A stretch of DNA of 41,514 nt from DATJLQ01 sp035509415 (GCA_035509415.1 DATJLQ010000055.1:1-41514), one strand, 5' to 3'; numbered from the stretch's first letter, positions 22,517 through 30,666 are shown. Notes: generated by a model not told the origin, from the letters alone. Numbers and translations are program-made.

Positions 22517-22610
22517 GATTCGGCGCTCGATGAACGCGATGCGCGAGTTGCGATTGACGGCGGAGCTGGCGCGCGTAATTTGAATCGAAGACATTGAAGT
22601 TTAACACGCT

Positions 22611-22694
22611 CCCCACCCTACCCTCCCCCTCGAGGGGGGAGGGTTGCTGAGGGTTGGCGAGGCGAAGCCGAGCCCTACCCGAAGCCGGGTGGGG
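22611..22694. repeat. Nested extragenic palindrome downstream of uvrA
   Basis: The outer arms are CCCCACCC (22611-22618) and GGGTGGGG (22687-22694). Inside is CCCTCCCCC, TCGA, then GGGGGGAGGG (22621-22643), a near-perfect stem. The element lies between uvrA and the antitoxin gene and resembles the dispersed GC-rich palindromes of alphaproteobacterial genomes. It may also act as a uvrA transcript end. Confidence 0.6.
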
Positions 22695-22740
22695 GTGAAT
22701 TGCAGTTTCGCTCGAAGCTACCATGCTCGAGGAGTTCGTC

Positions 22741-23022
22741 ATGGCACTCGCGACACGCCGTTGGGATGCGGCCGACACGCTGAAGACCGAAGCGGACATC
22801 GTCGCCTATCTCGATGCCGTGCTCGAGGACGGCGATCCCGATCTCTTGAAGAAGGCGCTCGGCGACGTGGCGCGCGCGAAGGGCATGACCGAAATCGCCC
22901 GTGCCGCCGGTCTCGGCCGCGCCAATCTCTATAAGGCGCTGTCGCCGGGCGGCAATCCCGAGTTCGCGACGGTGGCGAAGGTCTTGCGGGCGCTCGGGCT
23001 GCGTCTCACCGTGGGTGCGTGA
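22741..23022 (+). CDS. Orphan addiction-module antidote (HigA-like HTH protein)
   Basis: 93 residues. The sequence follows the addiction-module antidote family (TIGR02684 type): WDAADTLKTEADIVAYLDAVLEDGDPDLL, then ALGDVARAKGMTEIARAAGLGRANLYKALSPGGNPEFATVAKVLRALGLRL, an HTH DNA-binding domain. Such proteins normally sit just downstream of a RelE/ParE-type toxin gene. Here uvrA and a palindromic repeat lie upstream and there is no toxin, so it is an orphan. GAGGAG six bases before ATG 22741 makes this start better than ATG 22723. Confidence 0.85.
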   Translation: MALATRRWDAADTLKTEADIVAYLDAVLEDGDPDLLKKALGDVARAKGMTEIARAAGLGRANLYKALSPGGNPEFATVAKVLRALGLRLTVGA

Positions 23023-23091
23023 TGCGCTTGTAGGACGAGCGCAGATACTCTACCGTTGATCGCAACGTCGGTTTCCGGGATGGAGGGTCGC

Positions 23092-23697
23092 ATGCTGCGC
23101 GCCGAGCCGTCGCTCACCGTTCGCCGTCGTTCCCCATCCGCATTTCAATCTCGCGGCCTCGATTGCGGCTGTCGCGGCGCCGGCGGGCGCCGGCAATTCC
23201 TGCGCGTCGCGGGGGCGGCCGGGCTCGCCGGTCTCGGCGCCGGCCTCTTCCCGCTACGCGCCTTCGCCGCCGATCTGCCGGCGGTGGCACTGTTGTTGAG
23301 CTGCATCGACTACCGGCTCACCACCCAGACCGTGAACTACATGACGCGCCAGAAGCTGACCGACCAATACGACCACCTGACCCTCGCCGGTGCGTCGCTC
23401 GGCGCGCAGACGATCTTTCCGTTCTGGGTCGGCACCTTCTGGGAGGAATTCAAGATCGCGCTCAAATTGCACCCGAAGATCGATCGCGTGTACCTGCTCG
23501 ACCATCGCGACTGCGGCGCCTACAAGGAAGTCTTCGGCATCGATTTCGCCAAGAATCCGCCGCTCGAGACCCGGGTCCATGCCGACGAGCTACGCAAGCT
23601 CAAGGGCACGATCATCGGGCAATATCCCAAATTTACGGCAAGCACGGTGCATATGGGGCTCATGGACCTCAAGGGCAACGTCGAGACGATCGACTGA
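23092..23697 (+). CDS. Tat-exported beta-carbonic-anhydrase-like protein
   Basis: 201 residues. A twin-arginine-type leader (GGRRQFLRVAGAAGLAGLGA, residues 31-50) suggests Tat export. The zinc and catalytic signature of beta carbonic anhydrases is present: Cys71-x-Asp73-x-Arg75 in SCIDYRL, and His138-x-x-Cys141 in LLDHRDCGAY. The spacing between the two motifs is normal but the protein is otherwise divergent, so enzyme activity is plausible, not certain. The start at 23092 has GGAGGG just upstream; ATG 23080 and TTG 23056 are alternatives. A Cys-rich DCGC precedes the RR pair. Confidence 0.75.
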   Translation: MLRAEPSLTVRRRSPSAFQSRGLDCGCRGAGGRRQFLRVAGAAGLAGLGAGLFPLRAFAADLPAVALLLSCIDYRLTTQTVNYMTRQKLTDQYDHLTLAGASLGAQTIFPFWVGTFWEEFKIALKLHPKIDRVYLLDHRDCGAYKEVFGIDFAKNPPLETRVHADELRKLKGTIIGQYPKFTASTVHMGLMDLKGNVETID

Positions 23698-23756
23698 GCC
23701 ACCCACCGCGCGAGCGCGCCATTGTCTCGCGCGGCCGAGAGGTCTAAGCCTTGGCC

Positions 23757-25151
23757 ATGGTTTCGCGGCCCACAACGCCCGTCCCCATAACGCCCGTTCC
23801 CGCAGCGTCCGTTCACGTGATCGGCGGCGGCCTCGCCGGCTCGGAAGCGGCGTGGCAGCTCGCACGGCACGGCGTGCCAACGATCCTCCACGAGATGCGC
23901 CCCGTGCGCGCGACCGACGCGCACGCGACTGACCGGCTCGCGGAGCTCGTCTGCTCCAACTCGTTCCGCTCCGACGATGCGGACTACAACGCGGTCGGCC
24001 TCTTGCACGAGGAGATGCGGCGTTGCAGCTCCCTCATCCTCCGCGCGGCGGACGCGCACAAGGTGCCGGCGGGCGGCGCGCTCGCGGTCGATCGCGAGGG
24101 ATTCGCGGGCGCCGTCACGGCCGCGCTCGAAGCCGAGCCCTTGGTCGCGATCGAGCGCGGCGAAGTCGCAGGCCTTCCGCCCGCGGACTGGGACGAGACC
24201 ATCGTCGCGTCCGGGCCCCTCACCTCGCCCGCGTTGAGTACTGCCATCGCGGCCCTCACGGGCGAGGATTCGCTCGCCTTCTTCGATGCGATCGCGCCCA
24301 TCCTGCACAAGGAGACGATCGACTTCTCGGTCGCCTGGCGCCAATCGCGTTACGACAAGGGCACCGGCGACGACTACATCAATTGCCCGCTCGACCGCGA
24401 CCAATATTTCGCCTTCATCGAGGCGTTGCTCGCGGGGGAGAAGACGAGTTTCAAGGAGTGGGAATCCTCGACGCCCTATTTCGAGGGGTGTCTCCCCATC
24501 GAGGTGATGGCGGCGCGTGGGCCGCTCACCCTCGCCCATGGGCCGATGAAGCCCGTGGGCCTGACCTATCCGCGCACGGGCCGGCGCGCCTTCGCCGTGG
24601 TGCAGCTCCGGCAGGACAATGCGCTCGGCACGCTGTTCAACATGGTCGGCTTCCAGACCAAGCTCAAGCACGCCGAGCAGGTGCGTATCTTCCGTACCAT
24701 TCCCGGCCTCGAGCGCGCCGAGTTCGCGCGGCTCGGCGGGCTCCATCGCAACACCTTCCTCAACAGCCCGAAGCTCCTCGACGGGCAGCTGCGCCTCAAG
24801 GCGATGCCGCGCTTGCGCTTCGCGGGCCAGGTCACGGGTGTGGAGGGCTATGTCGAGAGTGCGGCGATCGGCCTTCTCGCGGGACGTTTCGCGGCGGCCG
24901 CGCGGCTCGGCCTGGAGACGATTCCGCCGCCCGCGACGACGGCGCTTGGCGCCCTCCTCGGCCATATCACGGGCGGCGCCAATCCCGAGACGTTCCAACC
25001 CATGAACGTGAATTTCGGCCTTTTTCCCGAGATCGAGACCGAGGCCAAGGGCCGCGAGCGCAAGAAGGCGCTCGCCGAGCGCGCGCGCATAGACCTCGGC
25101 ATTTGGCTTGCCACTTGGCTCGACACCACGCAGCCCGCCGCCGCCGAGTGA
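23757..25151 (+). CDS. trmFO: tRNA (uracil-54-C5)-methyltransferase, folate/FAD type
   Basis: 464 residues. It makes ribothymidine at position 54 of the tRNA T-loop using methylene-tetrahydrofolate and FAD. The FAD-binding motif HVIGGGLAGSEAAW is near residue 20. The TrmFO/Gid signatures ELVCSNSFRSD, GLLHEEMRRCSSLI, KVPAGGALAVDREGF, YFEGCLPIEVMAARG and HRNTFLNSPKLLD are all present. The C-terminus has GLFPEIETEAKGRERK. TTG 23751 is a possible alternative start. Confidence 0.96.
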   Translation: MVSRPTTPVPITPVPAASVHVIGGGLAGSEAAWQLARHGVPTILHEMRPVRATDAHATDRLAELVCSNSFRSDDADYNAVGLLHEEMRRCSSLILRAADAHKVPAGGALAVDREGFAGAVTAALEAEPLVAIERGEVAGLPPADWDETIVASGPLTSPALSTAIAALTGEDSLAFFDAIAPILHKETIDFSVAWRQSRYDKGTGDDYINCPLDRDQYFAFIEALLAGEKTSFKEWESSTPYFEGCLPIEVMAARGPLTLAHGPMKPVGLTYPRTGRRAFAVVQLRQDNALGTLFNMVGFQTKLKHAEQVRIFRTIPGLERAEFARLGGLHRNTFLNSPKLLDGQLRLKAMPRLRFAGQVTGVEGYVESAAIGLLAGRFAAAARLGLETIPPPATTALGALLGHITGGANPETFQPMNVNFGLFPEIETEAKGRERKKALAERARIDLGIWLATWLDTTQPAAAE

Positions 25152-25161
25152 CGCGCACACG

Positions 25162-25587
25162 CTAACGCGCGGCGACCACGGCGATGAGCTCGACCACCGC
25201 GAAGGCGAAGGCGGCCAGGGTCGCGAGGTCGCACGCGATGTCGACCCAGAATTGGCTATAGAGCCGGAGCCAGAACGCCTCCCAAAGCGTGGCACCGCGC
25301 TCGGCGCCGTCGCGCTTGGCGCTGTAGCTGTACCAAGCGCCGATCTTGTTGATCAGCGCGACCAGGATCTGGAGCGCGCAGCCGACCAGGAACGCGCCCA
25401 CGACGCGTCCCGCTTGCCCCGATTGCTCGAGGCTGCGCGCGAGCGTGCTGTCCGAGAGGAACAGCGCCGGGCCGCCGATGCCGAAGCTCACGAACCAGGT
25501 GCGCAGCGCGCGGTTATAGTCGGCGTAGGTCGCGAAAAGCGATTCCGCCTCGTCCTCGCCCGACAGGGCGCGGGATCGTTGGGCCAT
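25162..25587 (-). CDS. Small three-helix membrane protein beside the lysozyme-like gene
   Basis: 141 residues with three predicted membrane helices (about 29-45, 61-88 and 113-141). Opening MAQRSRALSGEDEAESLFATYADYNRALRTWFVSFG is cytosolic and charged. I recognise no family. It starts 26 bases after the stop of the chitosanase/lysozyme-like gene on the same strand, so the two are probably co-transcribed; by position it could be a holin-like or immunity-like partner, which is inference. The end is 10 bases from the convergent trmFO stop. Confidence 0.6.
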   Translation of the reverse strand: MAQRSRALSGEDEAESLFATYADYNRALRTWFVSFGIGGPALFLSDSTLARSLEQSGQAGRVVGAFLVGCALQILVALINKIGAWYSYSAKRDGAERGATLWEAFWLRLYSQFWVDIACDLATLAAFAFAVVELIAVVAAR

Positions 25588-25613
25588 GACGGCGTGTCCC
25601 GGTCCGGAGCCAG

Positions 25614-26540
25614 TCAGGACAGGCCGAGTGCCGCGCGCACCGACGGGCCGGCGATGCCGTCCGCCGCGAGGCCCCTGGCGCTCTCGAATTGCTGGACCGC
25701 CGCTGCCGTCGCCGGACCATAGACGCCGTCGACCGAGACTTGGTAGCCGGCGTTGGCGAGCGCCTGCTGGAGCGCCGTCACGTCGCTCCCGGTCATGAAG
25801 GGCGTCGTCACGCGCAAGGTGCGGCCGGCCGGCGCCTGGCCGCTCAGCACGTTCGCGTCGATATAGACGCCATGCACCGTGATCGGCAGCGCCAGTTCCC
25901 AATTGCCCGCGTCGATCAGCGACTGGAACGCGTCCATGCGGTAGACGCTCGCGCGCACCGGAGCGCTCGAGCTCGCCGCGAGCCAGGCGCGTCGCACCGC
26001 GACGTAATTCCCATACCACGCGCGCTCGCCGATCGCGGCGAAGGTCCCTTGCGCGTCGGTCTGGGCCGCGCGCGCCTGCCAGCCGCCCGGGCCACTTTGG
26101 ATGTAGCTGTCGTAGGTGATGGTGCCGCCAAGGCCGGTCGTGGCGCCGAGGGTGTTCGCGGCGTCGATCGCGGGCGTCCAGAAGGTGCGGTCGAAATAAT
26201 CGTCCTGCACCGCGCGCATAACGGGATCGGCGCCTGCTTGGGCAAGCAGCGATTTCAGGGCCGCGTCGTCGTTGAGCGTGGGGTCGCAGGCCTGGAGCGC
26301 GGGAAGATAGGGCGTAAGGCCGGCGGCGAACTGAGCCCCCGGCGCCGCGCAATAGGCGGCGACGACTTGATAGAGGTTGCCGCTCGTGAGCGAGACTTGC
26401 GAGCGGCCGTAGGAGAGGCCGCCTACGTCGCCTTGGGCGAGCGTGACTTGGGCATAGTTCCCGAGCGCCTGGCCCGTCTCGAAGACGTTGACGATGGCCT
26501 GGCCGGTTTGGGTTTGGAGTTCGGTGTACGCGATCGGCAT
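25614..26540 (-). CDS. GH46-like chitosanase/lysozyme with a peptidoglycan-binding domain
   Basis: 308 residues. The N-terminal part has a Glu21 ... Tyr29 ... Asp38 arrangement (NVFETGQALGNYAQ, then AQGDVGGLSYGRSQ) that fits the catalytic pattern of GH46 chitosanases and related lysozyme-like hydrolases. The C-terminal 65 residues form a peptidoglycan-binding domain 1 (TGSDVTALQQALANAGY, then VDGVYGPATAAAVQQFE and DGIAGPSVRAALGL). It should bind and cut cell-wall or chitosan-like polymers. No signal peptide is seen at this start, so export would need a holin-like or other route; see the partner membrane gene 26 bases downstream. Confidence 0.75.
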   Translation of the reverse strand: MPIAYTELQTQTGQAIVNVFETGQALGNYAQVTLAQGDVGGLSYGRSQVSLTSGNLYQVVAAYCAAPGAQFAAGLTPYLPALQACDPTLNDDAALKSLLAQAGADPVMRAVQDDYFDRTFWTPAIDAANTLGATTGLGGTITYDSYIQSGPGGWQARAAQTDAQGTFAAIGERAWYGNYVAVRRAWLAASSSAPVRASVYRMDAFQSLIDAGNWELALPITVHGVYIDANVLSGQAPAGRTLRVTTPFMTGSDVTALQQALANAGYQVSVDGVYGPATAAAVQQFESARGLAADGIAGPSVRAALGLS

Positions 26541-26611
26541 GGATCAGCTCCGTCGATGGCGCCCGCCAGGAGCGGTTGTAGCCCATCCGGGAACTACGCG
26601 GAAGGGAAACC

Positions 26612-27487
26612 CTAATAGGCGCCGCGCAAGGCCGCGAGAACCAGGCTCAGCGGCCGGCCCATGCGCGGCTCGGGCGGCGGGAGCGCGAAGGGATCGAAGC
26701 CCACGCGGCCGAGGGCGGCGAGATAGCCATCGGCGAGGCGCGCCGGGAGAAGCGCCGGGAGTGCGGCGCGCGGGACGCCGCGTCGCTTCCGCGCCGCCGC
26801 GAGATGATGGCGCGCGCGCCCGGCCACGGCTTCGACCGTCTCAGCGAGCCCGGGGCTGCGTCCGCGCTCGAAAATCGCCTCGGGATCGGCACCCGAAGCT
26901 TTCAAGAGCTCCTGCGGCAGATAAAGGCGCCGGCGCCGAGCGTGGAAGGGCACCGCGCGCAAAAGCCCCGTGAGCGCCCAGGCCGTGCCGACCGAGCGCC
27001 CCGCCTCGAGCGCCGCCGCGTCGCGCACGCCGAGCGCCTCGAGGGCGAGCTCGACCAGGGATCCGGCACTCCCCGCGGCGTAATCCTCGAGGGCCGCGAG
27101 TGTCGCGGGCGGGCCGTCCTCGAGGTCGCGCTCGCGCGCCTCGATCAGGCGCTCGAACCGCGCGCGGCTGAGCGTGCGGCGCGCGATCAGGTCCGCCAAG
27201 GGCAACACGACCTCATGCACCCGCGGCGTCTCCCCGTCATAGATGGCGCCGACGGTCTCGCGCCACCATTCGAGGCGGATGCGGCCCAAAAGCGCCTCGG
27301 TCACCACCTCGCGCGTCTTGGCGACCTCGTGGTTGAAGGCGTAGAGGGTGAAAAGACCCTCGCGCGCCGCAGGCGGGGCGAACAACGCGGTCAGGAACCG
27401 GTCCGGGTCGTGCCGGCGTACTTCGCGGGCGCAATATGACAGGCTCGCCTCGGCCCGATCCGCGCCTTTCGTGCTCTCCCTCGCCAT
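26612..27487 (-). CDS. Squalene/phytoene synthase-family protein, NDUFAF6-like
   Basis: 291 residues of the isoprenoid synthase fold. The usual catalytic first Asp cluster is replaced (FNHEVAKTRE) while RERDLEDGPP is retained, as in mitochondrial NDUFAF6, a complex I assembly factor, rather than a true squalene or phytoene synthase. Conserved helices include IRLEWWRETVGAIYDGE and GTAWALTGLLRAVPFHARRRRLYLP. In alphaproteobacteria this gene commonly lies near yajC-secD-secF and an Mth938-like gene, as it does here. Confidence 0.85.
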   Translation of the reverse strand: MARESTKGADRAEASLSYCAREVRRHDPDRFLTALFAPPAAREGLFTLYAFNHEVAKTREVVTEALLGRIRLEWWRETVGAIYDGETPRVHEVVLPLADLIARRTLSRARFERLIEARERDLEDGPPATLAALEDYAAGSAGSLVELALEALGVRDAAALEAGRSVGTAWALTGLLRAVPFHARRRRLYLPQELLKASGADPEAIFERGRSPGLAETVEAVAGRARHHLAAARKRRGVPRAALPALLPARLADGYLAALGRVGFDPFALPPPEPRMGRPLSLVLAALRGAY

Positions 27488-27609
27488 GGCCCGACCTTAG
27501 CCCATCCGCGCTTGGCACCCCAAGGCCCCCGCACCCACCTCTCCCGGTGCGGGCGGGCGGTCTTTGTGATAGCGTCGCCCCGAATCGAGCCTAGAGGGGA
27601 GTGTTCGAC

Positions 27610-28209
27610 ATGCCTGCATTTTTCGCGTCTCTGCAGAAGACCGTCGTCGCCGGCTTCGTCATCGCGTTGCTCGTGTTCCTGCTTTATGTCGGAATCGTCG
27701 GGTTCCACGCATCCGGATTCTGGCCGTTCTTCTTCCGCTGGCTGCACATCATCAGCGGCGTGATGTGGATCGGCCTGCTCTGGTACTTCAACTTCGTCCA
27801 GACCCCCGGCATGCCCAAGATCCCGGACGAGCAAAAGCCCGCCATCTCGAAGGTGATCGCACCCTCGGCGCTGTTCTGGTTCCGCTGGGGTGCCATGTCC
27901 ACCATCGTCACCGGCCTGATCCTGGCGGCGCTCAACGGCTATATCGGCCAGGCGCTCACGCTCGGCCTGATCAGCCACGTGCCGCTGCCCGACACCTTCA
28001 TCGGCATCGGCATGTGGATGGGCATCATCATGTGGTTCAACGTCTGGTTCATCATCTGGCCGAACCAGAAGAAGATCCTGGGCATCGTGCCCGCCGACGC
28101 GGACGCGAAGAAGATCGCGGCCAAGTTCGCCGGCACGGCGTCGCGCATCAACACCATGCTCTCGATCCCGATGCTGTTCTGCATGGCGGCCGCTTCGCAC
28201 CTGTCGTAG
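27610..28209 (+). CDS. PuuD-like (DUF989) membrane protein without a cytochrome domain
   Basis: 199 residues with about five membrane helices. The motif FFRWLHIISGVMWIGLLWYFNFVQTPGMPK matches the membrane part of PuuD-family urate hydroxylases, which normally carry a C-terminal cytochrome c domain; that domain is absent here, so function is uncertain. A purine role is not supported by neighbours. ATG 27610 is favoured because AGAGGGGA lies at a good distance; GTG 27601 directly abuts it. The gene stands alone on the plus strand between two minus-strand genes and has its own terminator. Confidence 0.75.
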   Translation: MPAFFASLQKTVVAGFVIALLVFLLYVGIVGFHASGFWPFFFRWLHIISGVMWIGLLWYFNFVQTPGMPKIPDEQKPAISKVIAPSALFWFRWGAMSTIVTGLILAALNGYIGQALTLGLISHVPLPDTFIGIGMWMGIIMWFNVWFIIWPNQKKILGIVPADADAKKIAAKFAGTASRINTMLSIPMLFCMAAASHLS

Positions 28210-28232
28210 GCGACGCCATCGCGCGGATACGG

Positions 28233-28257
28233 AACGGGGCCCGCAAGGGCCCCGTTT
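28233..28257 (+). terminator. Rho-independent terminator after the PuuD-like gene
   Basis: AACGGGGCCC, loop GCAA (a stable GNRA tetraloop), GGGCCCCGTT: a perfect 10-bp stem followed by T residues. It lies 23 bases after the stop codon. Being symmetrical, it may also stop transcription arriving from the Mth938-like gene on the other strand. Confidence 0.8.
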
Positions 28258-28285
28258 CATTTCGGGCGCTTGGGAGCGCGCGGCG

Positions 28286-28654
28286 TCAAAGCGCGATCAG
28301 GGCGGCGGCGACGCGCCGCTCCTCGGACATGAGCACGTTGTAAGTGCGGCACGCCGCCCCCGTGTCCATCGCCTCGAGGGCGATGCGGCTCGTGCGCATC
28401 GCGCGCTTGAGCTCGGCCGCAAGCGGCTCGATCCGGGGCCCGGTTCCGATCAGGAGCAGCTCGACCTCGCTGGCGCTTACCGCCGCGAGGGTGTCGAGCG
28501 TGATCTCGGCCGGCCGGGTCACTGGCCAGGCGAGCGTGCGCGCGGGGAAAATCAGGATCGAGCCGCGATGCACCGTGCCGCTCACGCGGAACATGCCGTC
28601 GCCATAGCCTTGGATGAGCTGGCGGCCCGCGGGGACGATGGGGGTGATGTCCAT
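28286..28654 (-). CDS. Mth938-like (DUF498) protein, NDUFAF3-like
   Basis: 122 residues forming the single Mth938 domain: ITPIVPAGRQLIQGYGDGMFRVSG, GSILIFPARTLAW, then VELLLIGTGPRIEPLAAELKRAM and YNVLMSEERRVAAALIAL. Mitochondrial NDUFAF3 (complex I assembly) is a homologue. In related bacteria it follows secD-secF; here a tandem repeat array occupies the space between secD and this gene. Confidence 0.85.
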   Translation of the reverse strand: MDITPIVPAGRQLIQGYGDGMFRVSGTVHRGSILIFPARTLAWPVTRPAEITLDTLAAVSASEVELLLIGTGPRIEPLAAELKRAMRTSRIALEAMDTGAACRTYNVLMSEERRVAAALIAL

Positions 28655-28696
28655 GGGGTCAGTCTAATGCTTTATCGCGCTCTGTCGAATAGCCCG

Positions 28697-29030
28697 GCGC
28701 TTTCGGCCCCGGCGCGCAACGCGCGCCTCTTATCCGAAAAAGCAGGCGGCCGAAGCGGGCGGACCGTACCTGGCCCTTAGATCGGCAGCGCCTTCGGCCC
28801 CGGCGCGCAACGCGCGCCTCTTGTTCGAAAAAGCAGGCGGCCGAAGTCGTGAGATCGACCCCTCGCCTCTAAATCGGCAGCGCTTTCGGCCCCGGCGCGC
28901 AACGCGCGCCTCTCGTTCGAAAAAGCAGGCGGCCGAAGCGGAAAATTGAGCCCGGATTAGATTGGCAGTGCTTTCGGCCCCGGCGCGCAACGCGCGCCTC
29001 TTAATCCGAAAAAGCAGGCGGCCGAAGCGG
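28697..29030. repeat. Four-copy structured tandem array between secD and the Mth938-like gene
   Basis: Cores lie at 28697-28758, 28788-28848, 28880-28941 and 28968-29030, with 26-31 less conserved bases between them; the period is 88-92 bp. Each core has TTTCGGCC near the left end and GGCCGAA at the right, enclosing a GGCGCGC-AAC-GCGCGCC hairpin and GAAAAAGCAGGCGG. On the minus strand the boundaries of the units read as codons PKALPI plus a stop, the same peptide that ends secD (29044-29067). It therefore fills the 389-bp gene-free gap 28655-29043. No other gene is seen. Confidence 0.85.
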
Positions 29031-29043
29031 CCAAATCGTTCCT

Positions 29044-30666
29044 TCAGATCGGCAATGCTTTCGGCCGCCGCCGCCTGACCCAGAAGATCACCATGAGGCG
29101 CGTGAGCATCACCGCCGAGAAGATCGAGGTGACGATGCCGGTCGAGAGGGTCACGGCGAAGCCCTTGACCGGCCCGGTGCCGAGGAGGAACAGCAAGAGC
29201 CCGCCGATGAGCGTGGTGAGGTTCGAATCGATGATGGTGCGCATCGCCTGGCGGAAGCCGGCATCGATCGCGTTGATGATCGAGCGGCCGTGGCGCGCTT
29301 CCTCGCGCAGGCGCTCGTAGATCAGCACGTTGGCGTCGACCGCCATGCCCATGGTGAGCACGATGCCGGCGATGCCGGGGAGCGTGAGCGTCGCCCCGAG
29401 CGCCGAAAGTGCCCCGATCAGAAGGAACAGGTTCACGATCAGCGCCAAATCCGCGAACAGGCCGAAGAGCCCGTAGACCGCGACCATGAACAGGACCACC
29501 AGGAGGAAGCCGAGCGCCGACGCGTACTCGCCCGCGAGGATCGAATCCGCACCCAGGCCCGGGCCGACCGAGCGCTCCTCGATCACCGTGAGCGGCGCCG
29601 GCAGCGCGCCCGCGCGCAGCAGGAGGGCGAGGTCCTGCGCCTGCTGGGTCGTGAAATTGCCCGAGATGACGCCCGAGCCGCCCAGGATCGCGTCGCGGAT
29701 CACGGGGGCCGAGATCACCTTGCCGTCGAGCACGATCGCGAGCCGGTGGCCGATGTTCGCGCGCGTCGCGTCGCCGAAGCGCTTGGCGCCCACCGCGTCG
29801 AAGCGGAAATTCACCACCGGCCGTCCTTGCTCGAAGGTCGGCTGCGCGTCGACCAGCCGGTCGCCGCCCACCACCACGCTGCGGTAGACCACGATCTGGG
29901 TCGGGCCGTTGGCGAGCCGATCCTGGAGCGGCAGCACCTCGGCGCCGGGCGCCCCGCCCGCCTCGGCCTGGGCGGGAGTCGCGTTCTCGTCGACCAGGTG
30001 GAACTCGAGCTTCGCGGTCTTGCCGATCAGCGCCTTGACGCGCTCCGGATCCTTGATGCCGGGGAGCTGGACCAGGATGCGGTCCTCGCCCTCGCGCTCG
30101 ATGGTCGGCTCGCGCACGCCGGTCTCGTCGATGCGGCGGCGGATGATCTCGAGCGACTGCTCGACCGCGCGCGTGTCGCGGTCGCGGATCGCCTGCTCCG
30201 AGAGGCCGATGGTGAAGGCGCCCTTGCCGTCGACCGCGACGGTCACCTGCGGCCCGCCGCCGCCGATGAGTCCGCCGAGCGACGGGCCCGATCCTCCGAC
30301 CGATCCCGCGACGTCGCGCACCATGCTGCGCGCCTGGTCGATGTCGGCGGGGTTGCGGAGCTGGAACACCACCGTGTTCCCCTTGAGGCCGAGGCCGGTA
30401 TAGAAGAGGCGGTCCTTGCGCAGCCCCTCGCGCACCGCCTCGACGATGGCGTTGAGCTCCTCGTCGATCACGCTCCGCGTGTCGACCTCGAGCAGGAGGT
30501 GCGAGCCGCCCTGGAGGTCGAGGCCGAGATTCATCTGCCGGTCGGGGAACCAGCTCGGCAGCGAATCGAGCGTCGCGGTGCTGAGCAGGTTCGGAATCGC
30601 GAGCAGGATTCCGAGCAGGCTGATGCCCAGAATCGTCAAGACCTTCCATTTCGCGAGATGGAGCAT
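29044..30666 (-). CDS. secD: Protein translocase subunit SecD
   Basis: 540 residues. SecD, with SecF, uses the proton gradient to pull proteins through SecYEG. The N-terminal helix is LTILGISLLGILLAIPNLL. The periplasmic P1 domain (DLQGGSHLLLEVDTRS, IRRRIDETGVREPTI, GEDRILVQLPGI) precedes FVISGNFT/QQAQDLALLLRAGALPAPL and the C-terminal five helices with GMAVDANVLIYERLREE, the conserved TM4 motif. Length and C-terminus are those of SecD alone, so SecF is not fused. secF is not found downstream; the gene ends in PKALPI, whose codons recur in the adjoining repeats. Confidence 0.97.
   Translation of the reverse strand: MLHLAKWKVLTILGISLLGILLAIPNLLSTATLDSLPSWFPDRQMNLGLDLQGGSHLLLEVDTRSVIDEELNAIVEAVREGLRKDRLFYTGLGLKGNTVVFQLRNPADIDQARSMVRDVAGSVGGSGPSLGGLIGGGGPQVTVAVDGKGAFTIGLSEQAIRDRDTRAVEQSLEIIRRRIDETGVREPTIEREGEDRILVQLPGIKDPERVKALIGKTAKLEFHLVDENATPAQAEAGGAPGAEVLPLQDRLANGPTQIVVYRSVVVGGDRLVDAQPTFEQGRPVVNFRFDAVGAKRFGDATRANIGHRLAIVLDGKVISAPVIRDAILGGSGVISGNFTTQQAQDLALLLRAGALPAPLTVIEERSVGPGLGADSILAGEYASALGFLLVVLFMVAVYGLFGLFADLALIVNLFLLIGALSALGATLTLPGIAGIVLTMGMAVDANVLIYERLREEARHGRSIINAIDAGFRQAMRTIIDSNLTTLIGGLLLFLLGTGPVKGFAVTLSTGIVTSIFSAVMLTRLMVIFWVRRRRPKALPI

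Noticed and set aside
25162..26586. One 474-residue protein joining the chitosanase-like and membrane genes
   Set aside because: The long frame is simply stop-free; only its last 141 residues are credible, and the chitosanase-like protein is encoded in a different frame over the upstream part.
28697..29030. CRISPR-like look (repeats of about 62 bp with 26-31-bp spacers)
   Set aside because: The repeats are too long and imperfect, the spacers carry secD-derived sequence, there are only four units, and no cas gene is near.
28730..30649. A long frame through secD and into the repeats that could encode a repetitive protein
   Set aside because: It is a shifted frame of secD; the true SecD frame has all the family motifs and stops at 29044.
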